Source: Streptomyces sp. NRRL S-455 (GTDB lineage: Bacteria; Actinomycetota; Actinomycetes; Streptomycetales; Streptomycetaceae). Taken from it: a DNA stretch of 64,000 bases. A program made the position numbers and the translations under genes. Below, one piece after another: positions 9,594 through 19,300 of the stretch; the stretch's first letter is position 1; each line of letters starts with the position of its first letter. The notes under the pieces are model-generated. The model did not search any database, was not told the origin of the DNA, and worked only from the letters and a program-made list of their open reading frames with translations. Location: NCBI RefSeq assembly GCF_000717875.1, contig NZ_JOCT01000009.1:62001-126000 (forward strand), in the 5' to 3' direction.

Positions 9594-10670
9594 TCACGTG
9601 CCCAGCGGCAGTTGCTGGACCAGCAGCTTTCCGGCCATGGTCACGCCGCCGTCCATCGCGATGGCGAGTCCGTCGGCGTAGACGTGCGGTCCCTCGATGA
9701 CGGGGTCGCCGCTGTCCTCGTCGTCCTCGGAGCCGACCTCGCCCAGCAGGTACGGAATCGGGCTGTGGCCGTGAACGATGCGGGTGCCCCCGTACGTATC
9801 GAGCAGGGAGCGCACGGCGTCCGCGCCGCCCTCGTCGCGGAAGGAGAACCGCTTGGTGAACTTGCGGAACAGGTCCCAGACCTCGTCCGCGTCGTTGCGC
9901 GTGAGCGTCTCGCGGACGGTGTCGTTGACCTCTTCGATGGAGCGGCCGTAGTCGAGGTAGGCGGTGGTGTCGGAGTGTACGAGCAGGTGGCCGTCGACCT
10001 CCTCGACGGCGTCCAGGCGGGACATCCACTGCAGGTGGTGGTCCTGGAGGCGGTCCATGTCGGTCTTCTGGCCGCCGTTGAGCAGCCAGGCCGCCTGGAA
10101 GGTGGCGGTACCCGCGCCGGAGTTGACGGGGGTGTCGCCGAACCGCTTGGCGCCGAGCAGCAGCAGCTCGTGGTTGCCCATGAGCGCCTTGCAGTAGCCG
10201 CCGGCCGCGGCGGCCTCGGCGGACAGCCGCATCACCAGGTCGATGACGCCGATGCCGTCCGGCCCGCGGTCGGTGAAGTCGCCGAGGAACCACAGGCGGG
10301 CGGTGCCCGCGCACCAGTTGCCGGCGGCGTCGAGCAGGCCCTTCTCCTGCAGGGCGGCCACCAGCTCGTCGAGGTAGCCGTGCACGTCGCCCACGACGTA
10401 CAGCGGGCCCTGTCCGGTGTTCGCCTGCGGGGCCGAGGCGGCTTCGGGATCGATGGTCACCTGGACAGTGTCCCCCCGGTTGACGACGGGAAGGTCACGC
10501 TGGGTCGGCGTGTATCCCTCGGGGTACGTCTCCTCGGGTGGTGGGGCGACCTCGGCGGGGTGGGCGCTGTGGACGTACGGACCGGCCTCGTGGACGTACG
10601 CGGGCACCCGGAAGTCGCGCAACGTCGCCGTCCGCTCCACCTCGGGTCCCTGACCGGCCCCCTGAGTCAT
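9594..10670 (-). CDS. Calcineurin-type metallophosphoesterase
   Basis: A 358-residue phosphoesterase of the PP1/PP2A-ApaH type. The three metal-binding signatures appear in order: YVVGDVHGYLDEL, then LWFLGDFTDRGPDG, then LMGNHELLLLG; the histidine in RIVHGHSPIPYLLG completes the site. The first 100 residues are a proline-rich extension with no recognised domain. The ATG at 10670 follows GGAGGGG at good spacing and is preferred over two ATGs upstream. The substrate could be a phosphoprotein or diadenosine polyphosphate; the sequence does not decide. It is transcribed away from the LacI-type regulator, whose gene ends 297 bp upstream. Confidence 0.85.
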   Translation of the reverse strand: MTQGAGQGPEVERTATLRDFRVPAYVHEAGPYVHSAHPAEVAPPPEETYPEGYTPTQRDLPVVNRGDTVQVTIDPEAASAPQANTGQGPLYVVGDVHGYLDELVAALQEKGLLDAAGNWCAGTARLWFLGDFTDRGPDGIGVIDLVMRLSAEAAAAGGYCKALMGNHELLLLGAKRFGDTPVNSGAGTATFQAAWLLNGGQKTDMDRLQDHHLQWMSRLDAVEEVDGHLLVHSDTTAYLDYGRSIEEVNDTVRETLTRNDADEVWDLFRKFTKRFSFRDEGGADAVRSLLDTYGGTRIVHGHSPIPYLLGEVGSEDDEDSGDPVIEGPHVYADGLAIAMDGGVTMAGKLLVQQLPLGT

Positions 10671-10901
10671 CGACCCCTCCACCATCGCGCCGCATCTGCA
10701 CCGCATCGGACTGCCTGGTCGTAGCGGCCCGTGGGTGTCGTGGGCCCATCATAGGAATGCGGATCGCGCCATGTGATGACCCAGGGGTGGTGAATCAGAG
10801 CAAGAGTCCAGTTCACCGTGGCTTTCGCCCCGATTGCGCCGGGCTTTGACCACCGTGTGACCGTCCTCGGACTTCTTCTCTTCGCGAGAACGATCCCTTC
10901 T

Positions 10902-10934
10902 CTCCTGGGGACCGGCCCGGTTTCTCCCCAGGAG
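10902..10934 (-). terminator. Hairpin terminator after the LacI-family gene
   Basis: The 9-bp arms CTCCTGGGG and CCCCAGGAG are perfectly complementary, with a second inner pairing (ACCGG/CCGGT). The hairpin sits 34 bp beyond the stop of the minus-strand LacI-type gene. A second small hairpin (TTCTC/GAGAA, 10876-10890) follows. The remainder of the 10671-10967 gap shows no gene and must contain the phosphoesterase promoter. Confidence 0.7.
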
Positions 10935-10967
10935 TGTGTGACCTTCCCCCCTGCCCGGGGACCGGGC

Positions 10968-12080
10968 CTACGCCTGCTCGGGTGACCTCGGTGGGCTGAC
11001 CGTGGTGCGCGGCGAGCGCCGCTGGGACGACGTCCGCACGATCAGTTCCGTCGGTATCACCTGCTCGACCGGCTGGTCCGCTTCCACTCCTTCGATGGCG
11101 TCGATCAGAAGCTGGACCACCGCCGTGCCGATGCGGCGGGGCTTCAGGGAGAGCGTGGTGATCGGCGGCTCGGTGTTGGCGTACACGGTGGACTCGCTGC
11201 AGCAGACGAGCAGCAGGTCGTCGGGGACGCGCAGGCCGTAGCGGCGGGCTGCGGCGAGCAGGTCGGTGCCGTTGGGGTCGAACAGTCCGTAGACCGCGTC
11301 GGGCCGGTCGGGGCGGGCGAGGAGCCGGTCGGCGGCGACGGCGCCCGCGCAGGGGTCGTGCGCCGGGTAGGCCTCGTACACCGGGTCCTGGCCCACGCGC
11401 TCGCACCAGCGCAGGTAGGCGGTGGTGGACAGGTGGGTGTACGTGTCCGTCGTGGTGCCGGTCAGCAGGCCGATGCGGCGGGCTCCGGCGGCGGCCAGGT
11501 GGTCGAGGATGCCGAGGACGGCGGCCTCGTGGTCGTTGTCGACCCAGGCCGTGACCGGCAGCGAGCCGGCCGGGCGGCCGTCGGAGACGACCGGCAGGCC
11601 CTGGCGGACGAGTTCGCTGACGACCGGGTCCTGGTCGGAGGGGTCGATGACGACCGTGCCGTCCAGGGCGACGTTCGACCACACGTCGTGGCGGGAGGTC
11701 GCGGGCAGGATGACCAGGGCGTAGCCGCGGGCCAGTGCGGCGGAGGTGGCGGCTCGCGCCATCTCGGCGAAGTACGCGAACTCGGTGAAGGTGAAAGGTT
11801 CATCCCCGTACGTGGTCACGGTCAGGCCGATGAGTCCCGACTTGCCGGTACGCAGTGTCCGGGCGGCGGCCGAGGGGCGATAGCCCAGCCGGTCGGCGAC
11901 CTCGCGGACATGGCGCCGGGTGGCGTCCGGGAGCCGGCCCTTGCCGTTGAGGGCGTCGGAGACGGTCGTGATGGAGACTCCGGCGGCGGCGGCCACGTCC
12001 CTGATACCCGCTCGACCCGGCCGAGTGCCTCGCCGTGAGGTTTCCGCGCGGCTCACCTGGTGCTTCCCTGCTGCTGTCAT
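10968..12080 (-). CDS. LacI-family transcriptional regulator
   Basis: A 370-residue LacI/GalR repressor. The helix-turn-helix and hinge helix occupy about residues 25-80 (GIRDVAAAAGVSITTVSDAL, then RLGYRPSAAARTLRTGKS). A periplasmic-binding-protein-like sensor follows, with LGILDHLAAAGARRIGLLTG and the usual C-terminal EPPITTLSLKPRRIG. The start at 12080 (MTAAGKHQVS) drops a non-conserved upstream extension. The ligand is unknown; no sugar genes lie nearby, so it probably acts elsewhere or on its own promoter. It is divergent from hisC across a 431-bp gap. Confidence 0.88.
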   Translation of the reverse strand: MTAAGKHQVSRAETSRRGTRPGRAGIRDVAAAAGVSITTVSDALNGKGRLPDATRRHVREVADRLGYRPSAAARTLRTGKSGLIGLTVTTYGDEPFTFTEFAYFAEMARAATSAALARGYALVILPATSRHDVWSNVALDGTVVIDPSDQDPVVSELVRQGLPVVSDGRPAGSLPVTAWVDNDHEAAVLGILDHLAAAGARRIGLLTGTTTDTYTHLSTTAYLRWCERVGQDPVYEAYPAHDPCAGAVAADRLLARPDRPDAVYGLFDPNGTDLLAAARRYGLRVPDDLLLVCCSESTVYANTEPPITTLSLKPRRIGTAVVQLLIDAIEGVEADQPVEQVIPTELIVRTSSQRRSPRTTVSPPRSPEQA

Positions 12081-12511
12081 GGCGAGCCGATAGTAGGGCT
12101 CATGGGGTGGGGTAGGGCGGACGCATATGCACACGTTGACAGGCACGTTTCTGCATGATCATTTAACTCCAATTGCTTTGGAAACCAAGGGGGTTGAACG
12201 CTCCCATGGCAGTACGTGACGTGGCGGCGCATGCAGGCCTGGCAGGTGGTCGAGGTTGCGAAGAGGTCTCAACTCACCTGCACGGGGGACGCGCGCCACG
12301 GAGTGCACCACCGGCGCGTAGATATATGTGCGGCGCGCCCCCGCATTCGTACGCCTTCGTACAGCGATGCCCTTGATGCCTGCGGGAGGCGGGAGGCCGG
12401 CGTTCGCCGCCCCGTCCCGGCTATACGCAGCGGCGCCGAATCCTCATAAGGTGAGGAGTATTGGATGTCGGCGGCGGTCATGGGCCGCCGGTCTTCGCGA
12501 GGAGGACTGCG
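12081..12511. other. Intergenic region between the LacI-type gene and hisC
   Basis: No complete gene is visible in these 431 bp. A TTGACA hexamer at 12136-12141 upstream of an AT-richer patch may be a promoter. An open frame from the ATG at 12206 starts MAVRDVAAHAGLA, which resembles the first helix of a LacI DNA-binding domain, but the similarity stops at once, so it is either chance or a remnant. A small inverted repeat (TCCTCA/TGAGGA, 12441-12457) precedes hisC. Confidence 0.5.
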
Positions 12512-13591
12512 GTGAGCGAGACGAGCCCGAAGCTGCGCGCCGAGCTGGAGGGTATCCCCACCTACAAGCCCGGCAGGCCCGCCGCGGCCGGTGGGCCGGT
12601 GGCCTACAAGCTGTCCTCCAACGAGAACCCCTATCCGCCGCTGCCGGGTGTGATGGAGACCGTGACGGCGGCGGCCTGCAACTTCAACCGCTACCCGGAC
12701 ATGGCGTGCACGGCGCTGATGAACGAGCTGTCCGAGCGGTTCGGCGTGCCCCTCACCCACCTGGCCACCGGCACCGGCTCGGTCGGTGTCGCCCAGCAGC
12801 TGATCCAGGCCACGTCCGGCCCCGGCGACGAGGTGATCTACGCCTGGCGGTCCTTCGAGGCGTACCCGATCATCACGCAGATCAGCGGCGCGACGTCGGT
12901 GCAAGTGCCGCTGACGTCAGGCGATGTGCACGACCTCGACGCGATGGCCGACGCGATCACCGACCGGACCCGGCTGATCTTCGTCTGCAACCCCAACAAC
13001 CCGACCGGGACGGTCGTGCGGCGGGCGGAGCTGGAGCGTTTCCTCGACCGGGTGCCGAAGGACGTGCTGGTGGTGCTGGACGAGGCCTACCGCGAGTTCA
13101 TCCGGGACGCCGAGGTGCCGGACGGTGTGGAGCTCTACCGTGACCGGCCCAACGTCTGCGTCCTGCGGACCTTCTCCAAGGCGTACGGCCTCGCCGGTCT
13201 GCGCGTGGGGTTCGCCATCGCCCACGAGCCGGTGGCCGCGGCGCTGCGCAAGACGGCCGTGCCGTTCGGGGTGAGCCAGCTCGCGCAGGAAGCGGCGATC
13301 GCCTCACTGCGCGCCGAGGACGAACTGCTCGGCCGGGTCGGCTCGCTGGTGTGTGAGCGCACGCGCGTGGTCGACGGGCTGCGCGCCCAGGGCTGGACGG
13401 TGCCCGAGACCCAGGCCAACTTCGTGTGGCTGCGACTGGGGGAGCGCACGGTCGCGTTCGCGGAGGCGTGCGAGCAGGCGGGCGTGGTGATCCGGCCCTT
13501 CCCGGGTGAGGGTGTGCGGGTGACGGTCGGGGAGACCGAGGCGAACGACATCCTGCTGAAGGTGGCGGAAGGGTTCCGCAAGGACCTGTAG
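12512..13591 (+). CDS. hisC: HisC-type PLP aminotransferase (histidinol-phosphate or aromatic)
   Basis: A 359-residue fold-type I aminotransferase of the HisC/Pat group. Visible features are [19 protein letters not shown] and the PLP-lysine segment [17 protein letters not shown]. Streptomyces carries another hisC inside the his operon, so this stand-alone copy may instead transaminate phenylalanine/tyrosine precursors, as actinobacterial Pat enzymes do; pheA lies 17 kb away. The GTG at 12512 follows GAGGAGGACTGCG, a strong ribosome binding site, so an in-frame extension to 12461 is not used. The gene is followed by the cytochrome bd operon after 186 bp. Confidence 0.85.
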   Translation: MSETSPKLRAELEGIPTYKPGRPAAAGGPVAYKLSSNENPYPPLPGVMETVTAAACNFNRYPDMACTALMNELSERFGVPLTHLATGTGSVGVAQQLIQATSGPGDEVIYAWRSFEAYPIITQISGATSVQVPLTSGDVHDLDAMADAITDRTRLIFVCNPNNPTGTVVRRAELERFLDRVPKDVLVVLDEAYREFIRDAEVPDGVELYRDRPNVCVLRTFSKAYGLAGLRVGFAIAHEPVAAALRKTAVPFGVSQLAQEAAIASLRAEDELLGRVGSLVCERTRVVDGLRAQGWTVPETQANFVWLRLGERTVAFAEACEQAGVVIRPFPGEGVRVTVGETEANDILLKVAEGFRKDL

Positions 13592-13702
13592 GGGACCTGG
13601 GTCCGAAGTCCTGGGTCGCCGTCGAGGCTCCGTCGAGGCGGCCCAGGACGTGGTGCACGGGTCCGCGCGCAAGGGTGCTCTGACTCACAGGGCCCCCCTC
13701 GG

Positions 13703-13729
13703 TGGACTCGAAAGTGCGTGCTGCATAAT
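13703..13729 (+). promoter_or_regulatory. Possible cydA promoter hexamers
   Basis: TGGACT (13703-13708) and CATAAT (13724-13729) are separated by 15 bp. They lie just upstream of the Rex operator, which would then cover the transcription start. The spacing is short, so this is tentative. Confidence 0.35.
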
Positions 13730-13739
13730 GGCTTGTGAA

Positions 13740-13755
13740 TGTGAACGCTTTCACA
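13740..13755. promoter_or_regulatory. Rex operator (ROP) upstream of cydA
   Basis: TGTGAACGCTTTCACA matches the Rex operator consensus TGTGAACGCNTTCACA. Rex is the NADH/NAD+-sensing repressor of streptomycetes, and the cyd operon is one of its established targets. The site lies 22 bp before the GTG of cydA, placed to block transcription until NADH rises under oxygen limitation. Confidence 0.95.
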
Positions 13756-13777
13756 AGCGTATGTAAGGAGCGGCGAC

Positions 13778-15286
13778 GTGGACCTGGCTTTGGCGCCGGA
13801 GACCCTGGCGCGATGGCAGTTCGGCATCACCACCGTCTATCACTTTCTGTTCGTCCCCCTGACGATCTCGCTGGCCGCGCTCACGGCCGGTCTGCAGACC
13901 GCCTGGGTGCGGACGGAGAAGGAGAAGTACCTCCGGGCCACCAAGTTCTGGGGCAAGCTCTTCCTGATCAACATCGCGATGGGCGTGGTCACCGGCATCG
14001 TGCAGGAGTTCCAGTTCGGCATGAACTGGTCCGACTACTCGCGCTTCGTCGGTGACGTCTTCGGTGCACCGCTCGCCTTCGAGGCCCTGATCGCCTTCTT
14101 CTTCGAGTCCACCTTCATCGGTCTGTGGATCTTCGGCTGGGACAAGCTGCCGAAGAAGATCCACCTGGCCTGCATATGGATGGTCTCGACCGGCACGATC
14201 CTGTCGGCCTACTTCATCCTCGCGGCCAACTCCTGGATGCAGCACCCGGTCGGCTACCGGATCAACGAGGCCAAGGGACGGGCCGAGCTCACCGACTTCT
14301 GGCTGGTGCTCACCCAGAACACCGCGCTCGCCCAGGTCTTCCACACGCTCACCGCTGCCTTCCTGACCGGCGGCGCCTTCATGGTCGGCATCGCCGCCTT
14401 CCACCTGGTCCGCAAGAAGCACGTCCCCGTGATGAAGACCTCGCTGCGGCTGGGCCTCGTCACGGTCGTGATCGGCGGTCTGCTCACCGCGATCAGCGGT
14501 GACGTCCTCGGCAAGATCATGTACGAGCAGCAGCCGATGAAGATGGCCGCGGCCGAGGCGCTGTGGGACGGCGAGAAGCCGGCGCCCTTCTCGGTCTTCG
14601 CGGTCGGCGACGTCGACAAGGGCCACAACAAGGTCGCCATCGAGATCCCGGGCCTGCTGTCCTTCCTCGCCAAGGACGACTTCACCTCGTACGTCCCCGG
14701 CATCAACGACGTCAACAAGGCCGAGCAGGAGAAGTACGGACCCGGCGACTACCGGCCCAACATCCCGGTCGCCTACTGGGGCTTCCGCTGGATGATCGGC
14801 TTCGGCATGACCTCGTTCGCCATCGGCCTGGCCGGACTGTGGCTCACCCGCAAGAAGTTCATGCTGCCCCAGCATCTGCGGGTGGGCGACGACGAGGTGC
14901 CGCACCTCGTGCTGCTGCCGAAGAAGGCACTCGGCCCGACCCTGACCAAGTGGTACTGGCGGATGGCGATCCTGACCCTGGGCTTCCCGCTGATTGCCAG
15001 CTCCTGGGGATGGATCTTCACCGAGATGGGCCGCCAGCCGTGGGTCGTCTACGGCCTGTTCCAGACGCGTGACGCGGTCTCCCCCGGTGTCTCCCAGGCC
15101 GAGGTGCTCACCTCGATGATCGTCTTCACCACGCTGTACGCGATCCTCGCGGTCGTCGAGGTCAAGTTGCTGGTCAAGTACGTCAAGGCGGGGCCGCCCG
15201 AACTCACCGAGGCCGACCTCAACCCGCCCACGAAGATCGGCGGCGACTCCCGTGACGCCGACAAGCCGATGGCCTTCTCGTACTAG
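13778..15286 (+). CDS. cydA: Cytochrome bd oxidase subunit I
   Basis: A 502-residue integral membrane subunit that binds hemes b558, b595 and d and oxidises menaquinol to reduce oxygen with high affinity. The N-terminus (LARWQFGITTVYHFLFVPLT) carries the family's histidine ligand region. WGFRWMIGFGMTSFAIGL and the signature GWIFTEMGRQPWVVYGL are diagnostic. The Q-loop is of the short type usual outside enterobacteria. The GTG at 13778 follows AAGGAG. It is first of cydA-cydB-cydCD and sits directly under a Rex operator, so expression should rise when oxygen is low. Confidence 0.97.
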   Translation: MDLALAPETLARWQFGITTVYHFLFVPLTISLAALTAGLQTAWVRTEKEKYLRATKFWGKLFLINIAMGVVTGIVQEFQFGMNWSDYSRFVGDVFGAPLAFEALIAFFFESTFIGLWIFGWDKLPKKIHLACIWMVSTGTILSAYFILAANSWMQHPVGYRINEAKGRAELTDFWLVLTQNTALAQVFHTLTAAFLTGGAFMVGIAAFHLVRKKHVPVMKTSLRLGLVTVVIGGLLTAISGDVLGKIMYEQQPMKMAAAEALWDGEKPAPFSVFAVGDVDKGHNKVAIEIPGLLSFLAKDDFTSYVPGINDVNKAEQEKYGPGDYRPNIPVAYWGFRWMIGFGMTSFAIGLAGLWLTRKKFMLPQHLRVGDDEVPHLVLLPKKALGPTLTKWYWRMAILTLGFPLIASSWGWIFTEMGRQPWVVYGLFQTRDAVSPGVSQAEVLTSMIVFTTLYAILAVVEVKLLVKYVKAGPPELTEADLNPPTKIGGDSRDADKPMAFSY

Positions 15287-15305
15287 GCCGAGGGAGCTGC
15301 AAGTC

Positions 15306-16310
15306 ATGGAACTGCACGACGTCTGGTTCGTCCTGATCGCCGTCCTGTGGACCGGCTACTTCTTCCTGGAGGGCTTCGACTTCGGGGTCGGTGTGCTCAC
15401 CAAGCTGCTGGCCCGCGACCGGCCCGAGAAGCGGGTGCTGATCAACACCATCGGTCCCGTCTGGGACGGCAACGAGGTGTGGCTGCTGTCGGCGGGCGGT
15501 GCCACCTTCGCCGCCTTCCCCGAGTGGTACGCCACGCTCTTCTCCGGCTTCTACCTGCCGCTCCTGCTCATCCTGGTCTGTCTGATCGTCCGCGGTGTGG
15601 CCTTCGAGTACCGCGCGAAGCGGCCCGAGGAGAACTGGCAGCGCAACTGGGAGACGGCGATCTTCTGGACCTCGCTGCTCCCCGCGTTCCTGTGGGGGGT
15701 GGCCTTCGGCAACATCGTGCGGGGCGTGAAGATCGACCAGGACTTCAACTACGCCGGTGGCGTCCTGGACCTGCTCAACCCGTACGCGCTGCTGGGCGGC
15801 CTGGTCACGCTGGCGCTGTTCACCTTCCACGGGACGGTGTTCGTCGGGCTCAAGACCGTCGGGGAGATCCGGGAGCGGGCGCGGAAGCTGGCGCTGCGCG
15901 TCGGAGCGGTGACCGCCCTGCTGGCCCTCGCCTTCCTGCTGTGGACGCAGTCCGACCGGGGCGACGGCGCGACCCTCGTCGCGCTGGTCGCGGCCGTGGC
16001 GTCGCTCGTCGTGGCCCTGTTCGCGGCCCGGGCGGGGCGTGAGGGCTGGGCGTTCGCCCTGTCGGGGCTCACCATCGTGGCCACGGTCGCGATGCTCTTC
16101 CTGACGCTGTTCCCGAATGTCATGCCGTCGACGCTCAACCCGGACTGGAGCCTGACGGTCACCAACGCCGCGTCCAGCCCGTACACGCTGAAGATCATGA
16201 CGTGGTGTGCGGCGATCGCCGCTCCGATCGTGATGCTCTACCAGGGCTGGACCTACTGGGTGTTCCGCAAGCGGATCGGCACGCAGCACATCGCCGATCC
16301 CGTGCACTGA
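15306..16310 (+). CDS. cydB: Cytochrome bd oxidase subunit II
   Basis: A 334-residue membrane protein that pairs with CydA to form the bd-type quinol oxidase. The start MELHDVWFVLIAVLWTGYFF, the phrase LEGFDFGVGVL and the NEVWLLSAGGATFAAFP loop are classic CydB. I count eight or nine hydrophobic helices. The ATG at 15306 follows GGGAGCTGCAAGTC. It begins 19 bp after cydA and ends only 3 bp before the cydCD start, so the three genes should be one transcript. Confidence 0.96.
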   Translation: MELHDVWFVLIAVLWTGYFFLEGFDFGVGVLTKLLARDRPEKRVLINTIGPVWDGNEVWLLSAGGATFAAFPEWYATLFSGFYLPLLLILVCLIVRGVAFEYRAKRPEENWQRNWETAIFWTSLLPAFLWGVAFGNIVRGVKIDQDFNYAGGVLDLLNPYALLGGLVTLALFTFHGTVFVGLKTVGEIRERARKLALRVGAVTALLALAFLLWTQSDRGDGATLVALVAAVASLVVALFAARAGREGWAFALSGLTIVATVAMLFLTLFPNVMPSTLNPDWSLTVTNAASSPYTLKIMTWCAAIAAPIVMLYQGWTYWVFRKRIGTQHIADPVH

Positions 16311-16313
16311 GGT

Positions 16314-19300
16314 GTGTTTCACGTGAAACCGATCGATCCGCGTCTGCTCCGGTACGCCCGTGCCACCCGGGGCTTCCTGGTGGCGGTCGTCGCCCTGGGT
16401 GCCGTCGGGGCGGGGTTGGTCGTCGCGCAGGCGATGCTCATCGCCGACGTGGTGGTCGGCGCGTTCCAGCACCGCATGCCGGTGGCCGGCCTCGGCACTC
16501 CCCTGCTGCTGCTGGCCGCCGTCGCGGTCGGCCGGGCGCTGGTCGGCTGGCTGACCGAGCTGGCGGCGCACCGGGCGAGCGCGGCGGTGAAGTCCGAGCT
16601 GCGGGGGCGGCTGCTGGAGCGCTCCGCTTCGCTGGGCCCGGGCTGGCTGAGCGGGCAGCACACCGGTTCGCTGGTCGCCCTGGCCACCCGGGGCGTCGAC
16701 GCCCTCGACGACTACTTCTCGCGGTACCTGCCGCAGCTCGGTCTCGCGGTGGTCGTGCCGGTGGCGGTGCTGGCGCGGATCGTCACCGAGGACTGGGTCT
16801 CCGCCGCCATCATCGTCGGCACCCTGCCGCTCATCCCGGTCTTCATGGTGCTGATCGGCTGGGCCACCCAGTCCCGGATGGACCGGCAGTGGCGGCTGCT
16901 CTCCCGGCTCTCCGGTCATTTCCTGGATGTCGTCGCCGGGCTTCCGACACTCAAGGTCTTCGGGCGGGCCAAGGCGCAGGCCGAGTCGATCCGGCGGATC
17001 ACCGGCGAGTACCGGCGAGCGACCATGCGGACGCTGCGGATCGCCTTCATCTCCTCCTTCGCGCTGGAGCTGCTCGCGACGATCTCGGTGGCGCTGGTCG
17101 CCGTGACGATCGGCATGCGGCTGGTGCACGGCGAGATGGACCTGTACACCGGCCTGGTCATTCTGATCCTGGCGCCGGAGGCGTACCTGCCGCTGCGGCA
17201 GGTCGGCGCGCAGTACCACGCGGCGGCGGAAGGCCTCGCCGCGGCCGAGGAGATCTTCGGTGTCCTGGAGACGCCCGTGCCGGCCTCCGGCACCGTGGCC
17301 GTGCCTGAGGGCGCGCTGGCTGTCGAGGGGGTGACCGTGCGGTACCCGGGGCGGTCGGCGGACGCCGTGGCGGACGTGTCCTTCACCGTCGAGCCAGGGG
17401 AGACGGTCGCGCTGGTCGGGCCCAGCGGCGCCGGCAAATCGACGTTGCTGCACGTCCTGCTCGGATTCGTGCGGCCGGCCGAGGGACGGGTACGGGTCGG
17501 GGGAGTCGACCTCGATGACGCCGACCTCGAGCAGTGGCGCTCCCGGGTCGCGTGGGTGCCGCAGCGGCCGCACCTGTACGCCGGGACGATCGCCGAGAAC
17601 GTACGACTGGCACACCCCGGGGCCACCGATGACGCCGTACGGCGGGCGCTGCGGGACGCCGGGGCGCTGGAGTTCGTGGACGCGCTGCCCGAGGGCCCGG
17701 ACACCGTGCTCGGCGAGAACGGGGCGGGGCTGTCCGCCGGGCAGCGACAGCGGCTGGCGCTGGCCCGGGCGTTCCTCGCGGACCGGCCGGTGCTGCTGCT
17801 CGACGAGCCGACGGCCGCGCTGGACGGAGCCACCGAGGCCGAGGTCGTGGCGGCGGTGCGGCGGCTGGCGGCCGGGCGGACGGTGCTGCTGGTCGTGCAC
17901 CGGCCGGCGCTGCTGGGGGTGGCCGACCGGGTGGTGCGGCTGGCGGAGCCCGAGACCGCGGCCCTGGCTGCCGCGTCTGTCGAAACCCAGGTGTCCGGCA
18001 CGCCTTCCGTCGGAGCCCCGGGGTCCGGAACGCGTTCCGTCGAGGCCGAGCTGCCCGGGCAGACCGGGCCGGAAGCAGTCGCGGCGTCCGCTTCGGGCGG
18101 TGTGCTCGCGCGGGTCCGCGCCATGTCCGGTGCCCGGCGCGGGCGGCTCGGGCTCGCGCTGCTCCTCGGGAGCCTCGCGCTCGGGAGCGCCGTCGGCCTC
18201 ATGGCCACCTCAGGGTGGCTGATCTCACGGGCCTCGCAGCAGCCGCCCGTGCTGTATCTGATGATGGCCGTGACGGCGACGCGGGCGTTCGGGATCGGGC
18301 GGGCCGTGTTCCGGTACGCCGAGCGGCTTGTCTCGCACGACGCCGTGCTGCGGATGCTGGCGGACACCAGGGTCGCCGTGTTCCGCAGGCTGGAGCGGCT
18401 GGCCCCCGCCGGGCTGCGCCGCACCCGCCGGGGTGATCTGCTCTCCCGGCTGGTCGCCGACGTGGACGCGCTGCAGGACTACTGGCTGCGATGGCTCCTG
18501 CCGGCCGGTGCGGCGGTCCTCGTGTCCGCCGCTTCCGTCGGCTTCACGGCGTGGCTGCTGCCCGAGGCCGGGGCGGTGCTCGCGGCCGGGCTGCTGGCCG
18601 CGGGGGCGGGCGTGCCGATGGTCACGGGCGCCGTCGCCCGGCGTGCCGAGCACCGGCTGGCGCCCGCCCGTGGGGTGCTCGCGACGCGCGTGGCCGACCT
18701 GCTCACCGGCACCGCCGAGCTGACCGTCGCCGGTGCCCTGCCCGCGCGGACCGCCCAGGCCCGCGAGGCCGACGGGGTGCTCACCCGGATCGCCTCGCGC
18801 ACCGCCACCGCGACGGCCCTCGGCGACGGGCTCACCGCGCTGATCTCCGGGCTGACCGTCACGGCCGCCGCCCTGGTCGGCGCGCAGGCGGTCGCCGCCG
18901 GGCGGCTGGACGGCGTGGCCATGGCCGTCGTGGTCCTCACCCCGCTGGCCGCCTTCGAGGCCGTGCTCGGGCTGCCGCTGGCCGTGCAGTACCGGCAGCG
19001 GGTGCGCCGGAGCGCCGAGCGGGTGTACGAGGTGCTGGACGCCCCGGAGCCCGTGCGGGAGCCGGAGCGGCCCCGGCAGGCGCCCGCGTCGCCGTTCCCG
19101 GTCGTCCTGAAGGGGGTGGCCGCACGGTACGCCGGCCAGGACCGGGACGCGCTCGCCGGGCTGGACCTGACCCTCGAGGAGGGTCGCCGGGTCGCCGTGG
19201 TCGGGCCCTCCGGTTCCGGCAAGACGACGCTGGCGCAGGTGCTGCTGCGCTTCCTCGACGCGGACAGGGGCTCGTACACGCTGGCCGGCGTGGACACGTA

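Noticed and set aside
13751..15307. A 518-codon minus-strand frame opposite cydA
   Set aside because: Gln/Asp/Arg-rich shadow without motifs.
15219..17900. An 893-codon minus-strand frame opposite cydB and cydCD
   Set aside because: Shadow of well-identified genes; no ribosome binding site or family motifs.
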